From Enterococcus sp. MMGLQ5-1 (GTDB lineage Bacteria > Bacillota > Bacilli > Lactobacillales > Streptococcaceae): 64,000 bases of DNA. Below, one piece after another: positions 24,432 to 32,769 of this stretch. The notes under the pieces were generated by a model that was not told where the DNA came from, searched no databases, and worked only from the letters and a program-made list of their open reading frames with translations. The first letter of the stretch is position 1, and every line of letters begins with the position of its first letter. The translations under genes were made by a program, and so were the position numbers. The DNA lies in the NCBI RefSeq assembly GCF_013155265.1, contig NZ_JABJXU010000001.1, positions 612,154 through 676,153 on the forward strand, read 5' to 3'.

Positions 24432-27400
24432 ATGCAGGTTACATTGATTACTATTGACAGCTTGAAGCAAATGATTTTACCTAGACAGAAGACGGGAAAA
24501 TATCCTTTATTAAATGATGAGTGTAGTGAAGAGGAAGCCTTAATAATTGAGGGCGACGGTGAATTTTGGTGTTTAAAGCACCAACCATGCTTAAGATTTA
24601 TTAATAGGAAAATGCATATAGAAAATAGCATTCGTCTCGATGAGCTACGCTTGTTTGAAATGGTTGATAGTCAACAGCAAATGATTCATTTACTGGTTGA
24701 GCCTTTGACGATAGATCGAATGAGCTTTAAAAAATATCAGGTAAAGCTGGCATCCTCAATTCAAATTGGACGTGGGCTGGGTAATCAAATTAGGATTGAT
24801 TATTCGTTTATTTCAAACAAGCATGCAATATTACATTTAACAAAATCTGGCTGGTTTTTTGAGGATTGCTCAAGCCTGAACGGGAGCTATATTAATGGTA
24901 AACGGGTGGCTGGGGGGATTCGATATTCATTAGTGCTCGGGGATATTATTTTTATTATGGGATTTAAATTGATTATCGGATCTGATTTTATTAGTTTTAA
25001 TAGTGCAGATCAATCAGTATCATTAGACGCTGACTATTTATTGGATTATGAAATGACAGGTGAAACAGCTGACTATCAAAATTTTCCGTTGCAAGCTGTT
25101 CCGAGCTATGTATACCCAAAGCGAAGGCTATATCAGCTAAGCCCTTCACTTGTATTGACAATAGATCCGCCGACTGCTTTACCTACAGCAGATGAACAGC
25201 CTTTTATTTTTTTAATCGGTCCAGCCTTGACGATGGTGATAGCTTCAATCAGTACTGGTACGATTGCGGCAAGTCAATCGATCCAAAGCGGGAATTTCAA
25301 AGCAACTTTGCCAATGATGATTATGGCGATTAGTATGCTTTTAGGCAGTGTCCTATGGCCGCTATTGCTTCAAAAATATCGTCTTCGGCTTTTAAAAAAG
25401 CAGCTGGCATTAAGAGAAGCCAAGTATCGTGCTTATTTATCACAAGTCGAAGCGCAGATTATGTCAGCTCGCCAGCAGCAGCATAAAGTGCTGCTGCAAA
25501 ATTATCAATCCTTCATACAATTACGCCAAAATTGGTTAGAGTGTCCAACTGATATTTGGGGTAAGCAGCTCCAACAAGCAGATTTTTTAACGGTTAGAGT
25601 TGGCCTTGGAGCTTTACCATTAGCGCTTGATTTGCAGTATCCAAAACGTGTCTTTAGTTTAGAAGAGGATTTATTGTTAGATGCAATGTATCAATTTGTC
25701 GAAGCAGACTATCAAATAAAGAACGCACCAATCACCCTATCGCTGACTGATTTTTCTTTGACGGGTGTTATTGCTGATCAAAGATATCGAAGAGAATTTG
25801 CAGCTGATTTAATTTTTAAACTAGCTTTTGAATATCGTTATGATGAATTAAAAATGATTTTTGTTTATCAATCACCAGATTATGATTTCGTTCGCTGGTT
25901 ACCACACGTTTGGTCAGGCAAAGCTAATTTTCGTTTTTTGGCAGCTGATGAAATATCTTTAAAGTGGCTGATTCATCAGCTTGAACAAATCATATGGCAA
26001 TTAACGGAAGAAAAAAAGGGACAGCTTGAGCAGCAAAAAACACCTCACTATTTAATCTTTCTTTTAAGTGACCGCTTGACCTTGTCTACCAGTCTAATCA
26101 GTCAATTGACCAGCGAACCGATTGCTCAGTATTTTAGTATCATACAATTTGTTAGCAATGAAAATAGGCTAGTACCACATTGCAATCAAATATTACAAAT
26201 TAGTCCTGAAAATAGTCAGGTCAGAAAAATAACCGATGCTTGTCATTTTACTCGACATTTCAAAGCAGACCTTTTACCAGAGGAGGCTGATGATTTTCGA
26301 CAGCTCGCTGTTTCTTTATTTAATACCCGTTTGAAAATTGACCAAACTAAAAATAAGCTGCCAGAAATGTTAACCTTTTTACAATTATTTAAGGTTAGTC
26401 AGGTTGAGCACCTCAATATATTGGAGAGGTGGCAAAGTTATCCCTTAGAGCACTCACTAGAAACACCAATTGGTATTAATGCACAAGGTGAATTATTAAT
26501 GCTGGATTTACATGATAAAGCCGATGGACCACATGGCTTAATTGCTGGTATGACAGGATCAGGAAAATCTGAATTAATTATTACCTATATTTTGTCGTTA
26601 GCCGTAAACTATCATCCAAATCAAGTTGCCTTTCTGCTAATTGATTATAAGGGTGGGGGACTAGCCAAGGCTTTTCAGAATTTACCTCACACAGCAGGCA
26701 TTATCACCAATTTAGATGGGGGTATGGTCTATCGAGCGATGATTGCTATTGAAAGTGAGCTTAGACGACGACAAGCCATATTCAATGAAGTAAGTCAGGC
26801 TATGGGGATCAGTAATTTAGATATTGATCACTATCAAATGCTGTACCGAAATCACAAAGTTAGTCAGCCTTTGCCACACCTATTGATTATTTCAGATGAA
26901 TTTGCTGAATTAAAGGCACAGCAGCCTGACTTCATGTCTAATTTAATTAGTACAGCTCGGATTGGTCGTAGCTTAGGCGTTCATTTAATTTTAGCAACTC
27001 AAAAGCCTAGCGGTGTGGTTGATGAGCAGATTTGGTCTAATAGTCGTTTTCGGATTGCCTTAAAGGTGCAGGAGCGTGCCGATAGTCTAGAGATGCTGAA
27101 GAGGACAGAGGCAGCTGAATTAAAAGTGCGCGGGCGCTTTTATTTACAAATTGGTTATAATGAAAAATTTGAGCTAGCACAATCGGCATGGGCTGGCGCA
27201 AATTATTTAAAAACAGGCTTTAACGATACCTTGACTGGTAAAAAAATAATAGCAATCAACTTAAATGGTCAAGCAATAGGGGAATGGACTTTGACTAATC
27301 AGGAGCATTCTACGGACGTTAGGAGTATTAAACAATTAGATGCCGTTAGAGCACATATTCAACGACTAGCTAAGGAAGCGCAAATTTATCAGCAGCCACT

Positions 27401-28250
27401 TTGGTTACCTGAATTAAAAGCTGTATTAATATATGATGATTTACGCGTAGGCATTTTAAAGGAGGTATTGACTTATCCACTACAAATCTTGATTGGTATG
27501 TATGATGCTCCAAAATCTCAAGCTCAGCTGCCATTATTTTTAACCATTGATTCATCTGGACACATTGCAATTTTAGGGTCGGTAGGGAGTGGGAAAGCAA
27601 TGCTAATTCAAACAATGATTTATGACTTAATCATAAATCATTCACCGCTTAAGCTTCAATTATATATTTTTGATTACTTAGAAGAAATATTGCCCGATTT
27701 TAAAGCAGCGCCTCAGGTTAGGGCTATTATTTATCCGAATGAAGTGACTAAAATGTCTCAAATCTTCAAGTCACTTTTGAATGAATTGAAGGTACGGAAA
27801 CAAAAAATAGTTAAAACAGGCCTTAATTACCGGATTTTTCAGCAAAATGAAGCGTTGCCTCCACCTAATATCGTATTAATTATTCATCACTTTGCCCAAT
27901 TTTGTGAGCAGTCATATATTGACGATAGCGAATTACTTTATTTGCTGCGTGAGGGGGCAAAATATGGTATTCATCTGATAATCAGTGGTCTTTGTTTAAT
28001 GGATATTCGCTATTCTTGGCAGCAATATTTTCCGCATTTTATTGTTTTACAGATGAATGAAATGAGTGAGTATTCAGTAATTTTTGGAAAGACGGAAGGC
28101 TTAAGCCCCGCCAATTTTATTGGGCGTGGCTTAATAAAGCTTGATGAAATCTATGAATTTCAAGCTGCCAGTATTGCTCAAACAACGAATCAAGCAACAA
28201 TTCAAATTAGAGAAATGATTCGCTCACAAAAAATAAAGTGGTCGACCTAA
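24432..28250 (+). CDS. EssC-like FHA/FtsK-SpoIIIE ATPase of a type VII secretion-like system
   Basis: A 1272-residue membrane ATPase. The N-terminal cytoplasmic part includes an FHA domain (about residues 105-185: IQIGRGLGNQIRIDYSFISN and LNGSYINGKRV). Two transmembrane helices follow (about 256-280 and 289-318), then a linker domain and two FtsK-type modules. Module one has an intact Walker A GMTGSGKS (about 706) and Walker B LLIISDEF (about 818). Module two has GSVGSGKA (about 1048) and HH in place of the Walker B acids, so it looks inactive. Typical EssC is about 1480 residues with three modules. It would drive protein export, with the FHA domain reading phospho-Thr made by the kinase at 29545. 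Confidence 0.85.
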   Translation: MQVTLITIDSLKQMILPRQKTGKYPLLNDECSEEEALIIEGDGEFWCLKHQPCLRFINRKMHIENSIRLDELRLFEMVDSQQQMIHLLVEPLTIDRMSFKKYQVKLASSIQIGRGLGNQIRIDYSFISNKHAILHLTKSGWFFEDCSSLNGSYINGKRVAGGIRYSLVLGDIIFIMGFKLIIGSDFISFNSADQSVSLDADYLLDYEMTGETADYQNFPLQAVPSYVYPKRRLYQLSPSLVLTIDPPTALPTADEQPFIFLIGPALTMVIASISTGTIAASQSIQSGNFKATLPMMIMAISMLLGSVLWPLLLQKYRLRLLKKQLALREAKYRAYLSQVEAQIMSARQQQHKVLLQNYQSFIQLRQNWLECPTDIWGKQLQQADFLTVRVGLGALPLALDLQYPKRVFSLEEDLLLDAMYQFVEADYQIKNAPITLSLTDFSLTGVIADQRYRREFAADLIFKLAFEYRYDELKMIFVYQSPDYDFVRWLPHVWSGKANFRFLAADEISLKWLIHQLEQIIWQLTEEKKGQLEQQKTPHYLIFLLSDRLTLSTSLISQLTSEPIAQYFSIIQFVSNENRLVPHCNQILQISPENSQVRKITDACHFTRHFKADLLPEEADDFRQLAVSLFNTRLKIDQTKNKLPEMLTFLQLFKVSQVEHLNILERWQSYPLEHSLETPIGINAQGELLMLDLHDKADGPHGLIAGMTGSGKSELIITYILSLAVNYHPNQVAFLLIDYKGGGLAKAFQNLPHTAGIITNLDGGMVYRAMIAIESELRRRQAIFNEVSQAMGISNLDIDHYQMLYRNHKVSQPLPHLLIISDEFAELKAQQPDFMSNLISTARIGRSLGVHLILATQKPSGVVDEQIWSNSRFRIALKVQERADSLEMLKRTEAAELKVRGRFYLQIGYNEKFELAQSAWAGANYLKTGFNDTLTGKKIIAINLNGQAIGEWTLTNQEHSTDVRSIKQLDAVRAHIQRLAKEAQIYQQPLWLPELKAVLIYDDLRVGILKEVLTYPLQILIGMYDAPKSQAQLPLFLTIDSSGHIAILGSVGSGKAMLIQTMIYDLIINHSPLKLQLYIFDYLEEILPDFKAAPQVRAIIYPNEVTKMSQIFKSLLNELKVRKQKIVKTGLNYRIFQQNEALPPPNIVLIIHHFAQFCEQSYIDDSELLYLLREGAKYGIHLIISGLCLMDIRYSWQQYFPHFIVLQMNEMSEYSVIFGKTEGLSPANFIGRGLIKLDEIYEFQAASIAQTTNQATIQIREMIRSQKIKWST

Positions 28251-28507
28251 TCGGTTGTGGACTAATTGAAATAGTTTATTAATCTATTCTTAATTCAATA
28301 TTTTTTTATAATAAGCTGCTAGACCTCTAGCTTATGGTTTTCCATTTTCACATCTCTTGAATAATTTGAAACGTTAAGGCACATCACAATATTAGCATCA
28401 GTTAGCTCTTTGGTATGTAATGCATTTGTGAGCTAGCTTTGTATTATCAGCAATTCTATTTAATTTGGCTCAATCATTAAGAGCTTATTTTATGAAAGAG
28501 ATAAAAT
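28251..28507. other. Intergenic gap inside the T7SS-like locus
   Basis: About 260 AT-rich bases with no credible reading frame. A short inverted repeat ATAAGCT/AGCTTAT lies near 28312-28336, not followed by a clear T-run. No WXG100 gene fits here, although this is where one might be expected. Confidence 0.5.
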
Positions 28508-28756
28508 ATGAACCCTTCGAGCGTACTGGTTGAAATTTCGATACCTGCGATTAATCAATCCTTTGATTTTCAGCTACCAGTTGGTTGTCGTCTGGCAGAA
28601 GTGTTTCCACTATTATTAACGATAATTATTGATCTATCTTCAGGGAATTTTGCTCTTAATTCCCCGTCAATCTATCATTTAGTAGAAGAGCTAGCGCTTA
28701 GCATGATGACTATTATTGATTATCAGCTGAACGGCGCTAAATTATTTATTATTTAA
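28508..28756 (+). CDS. YukD-like ubiquitin-fold protein
   Basis: An 82-residue protein. The pattern of a hydrophobic beta strand (SVLVEISIPA), a turn (INQSFDFQLPVG) and a helix region (RLAEVFPLLLTIII), ending in a strand (GAKLFII), fits YukD/EsaB, the small ubiquitin-like component of Firmicute type VII systems. The ribosome site is weak (AAAGAGAT). Assignment rests on fold pattern and position after an EssC-like gene, so it is moderate. Confidence 0.6.
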   Translation: MNPSSVLVEISIPAINQSFDFQLPVGCRLAEVFPLLLTIIIDLSSGNFALNSPSIYHLVEELALSMMTIIDYQLNGAKLFII

Positions 28757-28787
28757 AATGTTAAATTAAAGCATATGAGGAGTAGCT

Positions 28788-29540
28788 ATGGCATTATTAG
28801 CAAGCGTTAAATCATCGAGAAATAGTATTCATCATCAGGTAAATCAATTAAGCTATTGTTTGAAAATTGCTGAAGCCTCAACTGGAAGGGTGGTAATGGC
28901 GGTGATGACTGAAGCATTGACTGAACAACAAAAGGGGGCAATCGCTAGTGCTTTTCTTGTTGAACAATTCAATCATTGGTTCGAGAGCTGCTTGCCAAAA
29001 ATCAGCCACGAGCTTAGCTCAGAGCTAATACAATCACAGTGGCAGAAGCTATTGAGACAAGCGAATCAACAATTATTGCTTTATGGACGCAGTGCAAGAA
29101 CACCGCTTGCCACAACGATTTCTATTTTACTGGTTTTTGAGTCAAGGGTTGCTTATCAAATGCATATTGGATGTAGTCCAGTAATTAAAATAACTAGCGA
29201 TACTTATCAAGCCAATGCTGAAGTCAAAAATAACGATTTTCTAAGAAAAGCTACTCAGTTTTCTGACCTAAGGCAGACTAAAGGTAGTGCAATGCTTGGT
29301 ATTTCCAATACCTTTCAAGCAAGCTATGCTTCATTTTGTCTAGATGAACCGACAAGCTTGATGCTTGTTTCAAAAAATTTTTATCCGCAGGTTTCTAATC
29401 AAGAAATAGCAAGTTTTTTTCACCCAAAGGCAATTAAAAGTAGAGGCAAAATCAGTAAAAATTTGGATCACTTAGTATGTCTTGCTCAAAAATATGGTGT
29501 AAGGTCTGATTTAGCAGCGATAGCTATTTTGTATCAGTAA
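28788..29540 (+). CDS. PP2C-fold protein lacking metal ligands (pseudophosphatase)
   Basis: A 250-residue protein whose strand pattern matches PPM/PP2C phosphatases: LATTISILLVFESRVAYQMH corresponds to the GTT strand pair, AMLGIS to the ALG motif and RSDLAAIAILY to the final DNxT strand. The usual metal-binding acids are absent: the DGMGG-type motif reads MTEALTE, the GDSR-type motif reads GCSP, and the SDGL-type motif reads SKNF. It should therefore bind rather than dephosphorylate. It lies between YukD and the kinase, suggesting it regulates or scaffolds the phospho-signal. Confidence 0.6.
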   Translation: MALLASVKSSRNSIHHQVNQLSYCLKIAEASTGRVVMAVMTEALTEQQKGAIASAFLVEQFNHWFESCLPKISHELSSELIQSQWQKLLRQANQQLLLYGRSARTPLATTISILLVFESRVAYQMHIGCSPVIKITSDTYQANAEVKNNDFLRKATQFSDLRQTKGSAMLGISNTFQASYASFCLDEPTSLMLVSKNFYPQVSNQEIASFFHPKAIKSRGKISKNLDHLVCLAQKYGVRSDLAAIAILYQ

Positions 29541-29544
29541 GGAG

Positions 29545-31185
29545 GTGAGATCAGCGAAGCTAATTAATAATCGCTATCAGCTAATCAAGGCAATTGGTCA
29601 AGGCGGCATGTCAAGGGTATATTTGGCACTAGATTGCCATTTAAATAAAAAATGGGCCATTAAGGTTATTGATAATCAATTGATTATTAATCAGGCCTTA
29701 CAAGAAACAGAATTAATGAAAAAAATTGATCATCATCTCTTACCTAGAATTGTTGACGTTATTAATGATGAAAATAAGCTATATATTGTGATGGATTATA
29801 TTGAAGGAATGCCATTAAACCGCGTGATCGAACGGTATGGGCCACAAACTGAAATTCAGGTAATTAATTGGACACGACAAATTTGTCAGGTTTTAAATTA
29901 TTTACATCAGCTTAATCCATCAGTGATTTACTGTGATTTGAAGCCAGAAAATATTATTTTAAAGCGAGATGGTACGATTCGATTAATTGATTTGGGGATT
30001 GCCTGTGAAATTGATTCTGCTAATCAGAATTCAAATCAATTATGGGGTACTAAGCGCTTTTCAGCGCCAGAGCAATTGACTGCTTCTGGGGCAGTTGATA
30101 TTCGCACGGACATTTATTGTTTGGGAATGACTATGTCCTGTTTATTATCTGGTAAGGAAATGTATCATCCAGAACAGGTAAGCAAGTCGCCTTTGACATT
30201 CGGTTTGAAGTCAAGTAACGGGTTGACTTGGATTATCAAAAAGGCAACCCAAAGGAATCCAAATATGCGCTATTCAACGATTTTAGACCTGGCAAGAGAT
30301 TTAAAGCAATATCAGAGCTATCATTACCGTAAAATGGCACAGCTGCGTGGTCAATTCATGCAATTTTTGATACTTATTTGTCTTGGCTTTTTTAGCTTAG
30401 CTATCGGTCTCATTTGTATTAAATATCGAATGGATATACTTGATGAGCAATATTATAAATTCTTAAAGCAAGCTAAGCGAGCTGAAAAACAGAATCAGCA
30501 ATTGACTTTATATCAAGGAGCGATTGAGTTGCAGCCACAAAAAAAGCAGGCATATATAATGCTAATTAATAATTATCGTCAAGATGGGGTTTTAACAGCG
30601 CCAGAGCTTATTCATTTTAAAAAAGTTTTAGATGCTGACAGACGTCGGTTAGAAATTGTTACGAACCATGGCGATCTCGCTTATCAATTTGCTTTATTTT
30701 GCTGGTATGCTTATGAAAGGCCGAAGGAACGAATTGAAAAGGCCAATTTCTTTCTATTGATATCAAAGCGCTATCATGCTCAAAACAGTAGCCTTTATTA
30801 TATAATCAGTTATTATCAAAAATTAGCAAGAATATTAAGTGAGATTGAAAAGGTGCCGGTAAATGCTAATAGCAAAACGCTTTTTATTAGCTATTGGCAA
30901 GTATTGGCACAGCTAGACGATGCAGTTTTTTCAGATAAATCCAGTGAACCTTGGCATTTACTTAAATTAGAAGAGCAAATGATTACTAGCCTAGAGTCAA
31001 GCTTAAGTGATTTTAGAGCGAGTGGTGTCAAGGCTAGTGAATTAGTAGATCGAATTGAAAAAATCATCGTTCATTTGGATAGTTTAGCGAGCTATTCTAG
31101 CGAAATTAATTATACAAGTAAATATTTAAAGGCACGCTTAAAAGCGCTAGAGGAAAAAATTATTTATACTATATCAAACGGATGA
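29545..31185 (+). CDS. Membrane Ser/Thr protein kinase with EssB-like topology
   Basis: A protein of about 546 residues. The kinase domain (about 10-265) keeps the Gly loop GQGGMSRVY, the Lys in WAIKVI (about 37), the Glu in QETELM, YCDLKPEN (Asp about 131), DLG (Asp about 149) and APE, so it should be active. A transmembrane helix (about 271-295) follows, then a helical, TPR-like domain of about 250 residues outside or along the membrane. Kinase fold-TM-helical domain is also the layout of EssB/YukC, where the kinase fold is dead. The GTG at 29545 overlaps the GGAGG site, so the true start is uncertain; LINNRYQLIKAIG marks the domain start. Confidence 0.8.
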   Translation: MRSAKLINNRYQLIKAIGQGGMSRVYLALDCHLNKKWAIKVIDNQLIINQALQETELMKKIDHHLLPRIVDVINDENKLYIVMDYIEGMPLNRVIERYGPQTEIQVINWTRQICQVLNYLHQLNPSVIYCDLKPENIILKRDGTIRLIDLGIACEIDSANQNSNQLWGTKRFSAPEQLTASGAVDIRTDIYCLGMTMSCLLSGKEMYHPEQVSKSPLTFGLKSSNGLTWIIKKATQRNPNMRYSTILDLARDLKQYQSYHYRKMAQLRGQFMQFLILICLGFFSLAIGLICIKYRMDILDEQYYKFLKQAKRAEKQNQQLTLYQGAIELQPQKKQAYIMLINNYRQDGVLTAPELIHFKKVLDADRRRLEIVTNHGDLAYQFALFCWYAYERPKERIEKANFFLLISKRYHAQNSSLYYIISYYQKLARILSEIEKVPVNANSKTLFISYWQVLAQLDDAVFSDKSSEPWHLLKLEEQMITSLESSLSDFRASGVKASELVDRIEKIIVHLDSLASYSSEINYTSKYLKARLKALEEKIIYTISNG

Positions 31186-31200
31186 ATAAAGGAGAAAATT

Positions 31201-31644
31201 TTGTTAAATCATTTAGCGCTGCTGATTACCTTTACTTTAAGTTTAGCAGCTATCTGCTTGGCATTTGCAATTTTTTTATTTTTTAAGTACCGTATTATCT
31301 ACTTATCCAAGCACTTGGGCTACTTAGATAAATTTCAGCAAATAATTGAGCTGCTCCAGAGAATTTTTCGAGTGACTCAATTATTTTTCAGAAAAAAAGA
31401 TGAAAATGCTTTATCGACTCATCAAGCTAAGCATTCAGCTATCAATGCAAGCTTGGCAATGAACCATTCGGTGTTGTCACCTCTAGCTGAGATAGAAATT
31501 AGTGATGATAAAATGGAGTCTATCAACGATATTTACAATGCATCTACTAATCAGACGACTCAATTGACGCAAGACTATTTTATTATCACTCAAAATATGA
31601 TTTCGCTCGCCTCAAAAGAAAAAATGGAAATCATTAAACATTAA
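31201..31644 (+). CDS. Single-pass membrane protein with Thr-rich tail
   Basis: A 147-residue protein, TTG start at 31201 after AAAGGAG. One N-terminal transmembrane helix (about residues 4-28) is followed by a basic amphipathic stretch and an acidic tail containing NASTNQTTQLTQDYF. The clustered Thr residues next to acidic positions resemble phospho-Thr ligands of FHA domains. It is the last gene of the T7SS-like operon, 15 bp after the kinase. No family is recognised. Confidence 0.65.
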   Translation: MLNHLALLITFTLSLAAICLAFAIFLFFKYRIIYLSKHLGYLDKFQQIIELLQRIFRVTQLFFRKKDENALSTHQAKHSAINASLAMNHSVLSPLAEIEISDDKMESINDIYNASTNQTTQLTQDYFIITQNMISLASKEKMEIIKH

Positions 31645-31770
31645 AGAGTAGGGGAAATGACATAGCGGCTAGACTTAGGACGTTTGCTTAAAGTTTGACA
31701 GAAATAGAAGACTTGAGCATTTTTAGATAATCAAAAAATACAAGAGAAATTACAGAAAGCTAAGGCGATT
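31645..31770. other. Short intergenic stretch, nothing recognised
   Basis: AT-rich DNA between the T7SS-like operon and its terminator; no reading frame or signal stands out. Confidence 0.4.
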
Positions 31771-31807
31771 AAAAAGAGGTGGAGCGTTTAAATCTCCATC
31801 TCTTTTT
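31771..31807. terminator. Bidirectional terminator between convergent operons
   Basis: AAAAAGAGGTGGAG (31771-31784) pairs with CTCCATCTCTTTTT (31794-31807) over 14 bp with one G-U. It ends the plus-strand T7SS-like operon and also covers the last codons of the minus-strand hydrolase. Confidence 0.85.
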
Positions 31808-32585
31808 CAGCTTGTCGAATAAATGTTAGGATAGCTGGATTGACTAATTCAGGATGCTCCGATTGCGGAATATGACCACAATCTTGAGCGATTAAAGCAT
31901 ATCCATTAATCGCTTGTTGAGCCAAAAATTCTGCTTGTTCTTTTTTAAAGAGAGGCGAGTATTCACCGCTGACAAATAACTGAGGTAGCTCGGTTTGAAA
32001 AGCAATATCACGATAATCTCGTGTTAAAAAATCTAATAATAATGGCTTAGTTTGGTTTAAGTCAAAAGCGACTGCCGATTGATTCATTGCTTTAAGCAGT
32101 CTGGTGTCAATTTTATGATGAACGAGCTTGGTTTCAGGAATCTGCTTCGCTGCTTCTAAAATTTTCTGCCATGTTAAATCCTTTAAGCCAAATTGCCATT
32201 CTGGTGTATTAATAGGCTTTGGGCTGTCATCTAGCAAGGTTAATGAATAGATTGCTTGGCTACCAAAAAGGCTTAGATATTCCCAAGTAATCGCACAGCC
32301 CATTGAGTGCGCGACTAAGTGAAATTTTCCTAATTTCAGCTTTTTAACCAGCTCGTGAATATCAGTCGCCAGCCTACTCATTCTAAGGCCAGAATTGATT
32401 GTACGATTTTCACCATGCCCACGTTTGTCCAGATGAATTACTTGATAAGAATTTGCCAAAAAAAATTCATTTTGAGCAGACCAGTGCTTTGCATTACCTG
32501 AATAGCCAGCTACGAAAATAATTGGTATTCCTTGCCCGGTGATTGAATAATTTAATGTTTCTTGGTCACTTGTGATAAATTTCAA
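31788..32585 (-). CDS. Alpha/beta-fold hydrolase
   Basis: A 265-residue cytoplasmic hydrolase. The nucleophile elbow is VAHSMGCA (Ser about residue 94), the oxyanion HG-type region precedes it (FVAGYSGNAKHW) and the catalytic His is in DCGHIPQSEHPEL near the C-terminus. Start is TTG at 32585, 8 nt after AGGAGG. It resembles esterase/haloperoxidase-like proteins; the substrate is unknown. It is monocistronic. Confidence 0.85.
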   Translation of the reverse strand: MKFITSDQETLNYSITGQGIPIIFVAGYSGNAKHWSAQNEFFLANSYQVIHLDKRGHGENRTINSGLRMSRLATDIHELVKKLKLGKFHLVAHSMGCAITWEYLSLFGSQAIYSLTLLDDSPKPINTPEWQFGLKDLTWQKILEAAKQIPETKLVHHKIDTRLLKAMNQSAVAFDLNQTKPLLLDFLTRDYRDIAFQTELPQLFVSGEYSPLFKKEQAEFLAQQAINGYALIAQDCGHIPQSEHPELVNPAILTFIRQAEKEMEI

Positions 32586-32718
32586 AATAATGCCTCCTAA
32601 TTACCATTTATTTTAACAAATTGTTAAAAAAATTTCTCATTTGATGTTTTTAAAAGCGAATGTTTTTTAATAAGCAAAATGTTTGAATAATTACTAAATT
32701 AAGCTGATAATAAATGAG

Positions 32719-32733
32719 TGGAAAGCGATTCCA
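32719..32733 (+). promoter_or_regulatory. cre-like palindrome upstream of lplA
   Basis: TGGAAAGCGATTCCA is a TGGAA-5-TTCCA inverted repeat with a central GCG and fits the CcpA cre consensus except for two positions. It lies 37 bp before the lplA start. Confidence 0.4.
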
Positions 32734-32769
32734 TAGTTTAAAATTAGCAATAAGATAGGAGTAGTACCA

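Noticed and set aside
28251-28507. WXG100 (EsxA-like) gene in the gap after the EssC-like gene
   Set aside because: All frames are broken by stops and no WxG-containing peptide of about 100 residues is possible.
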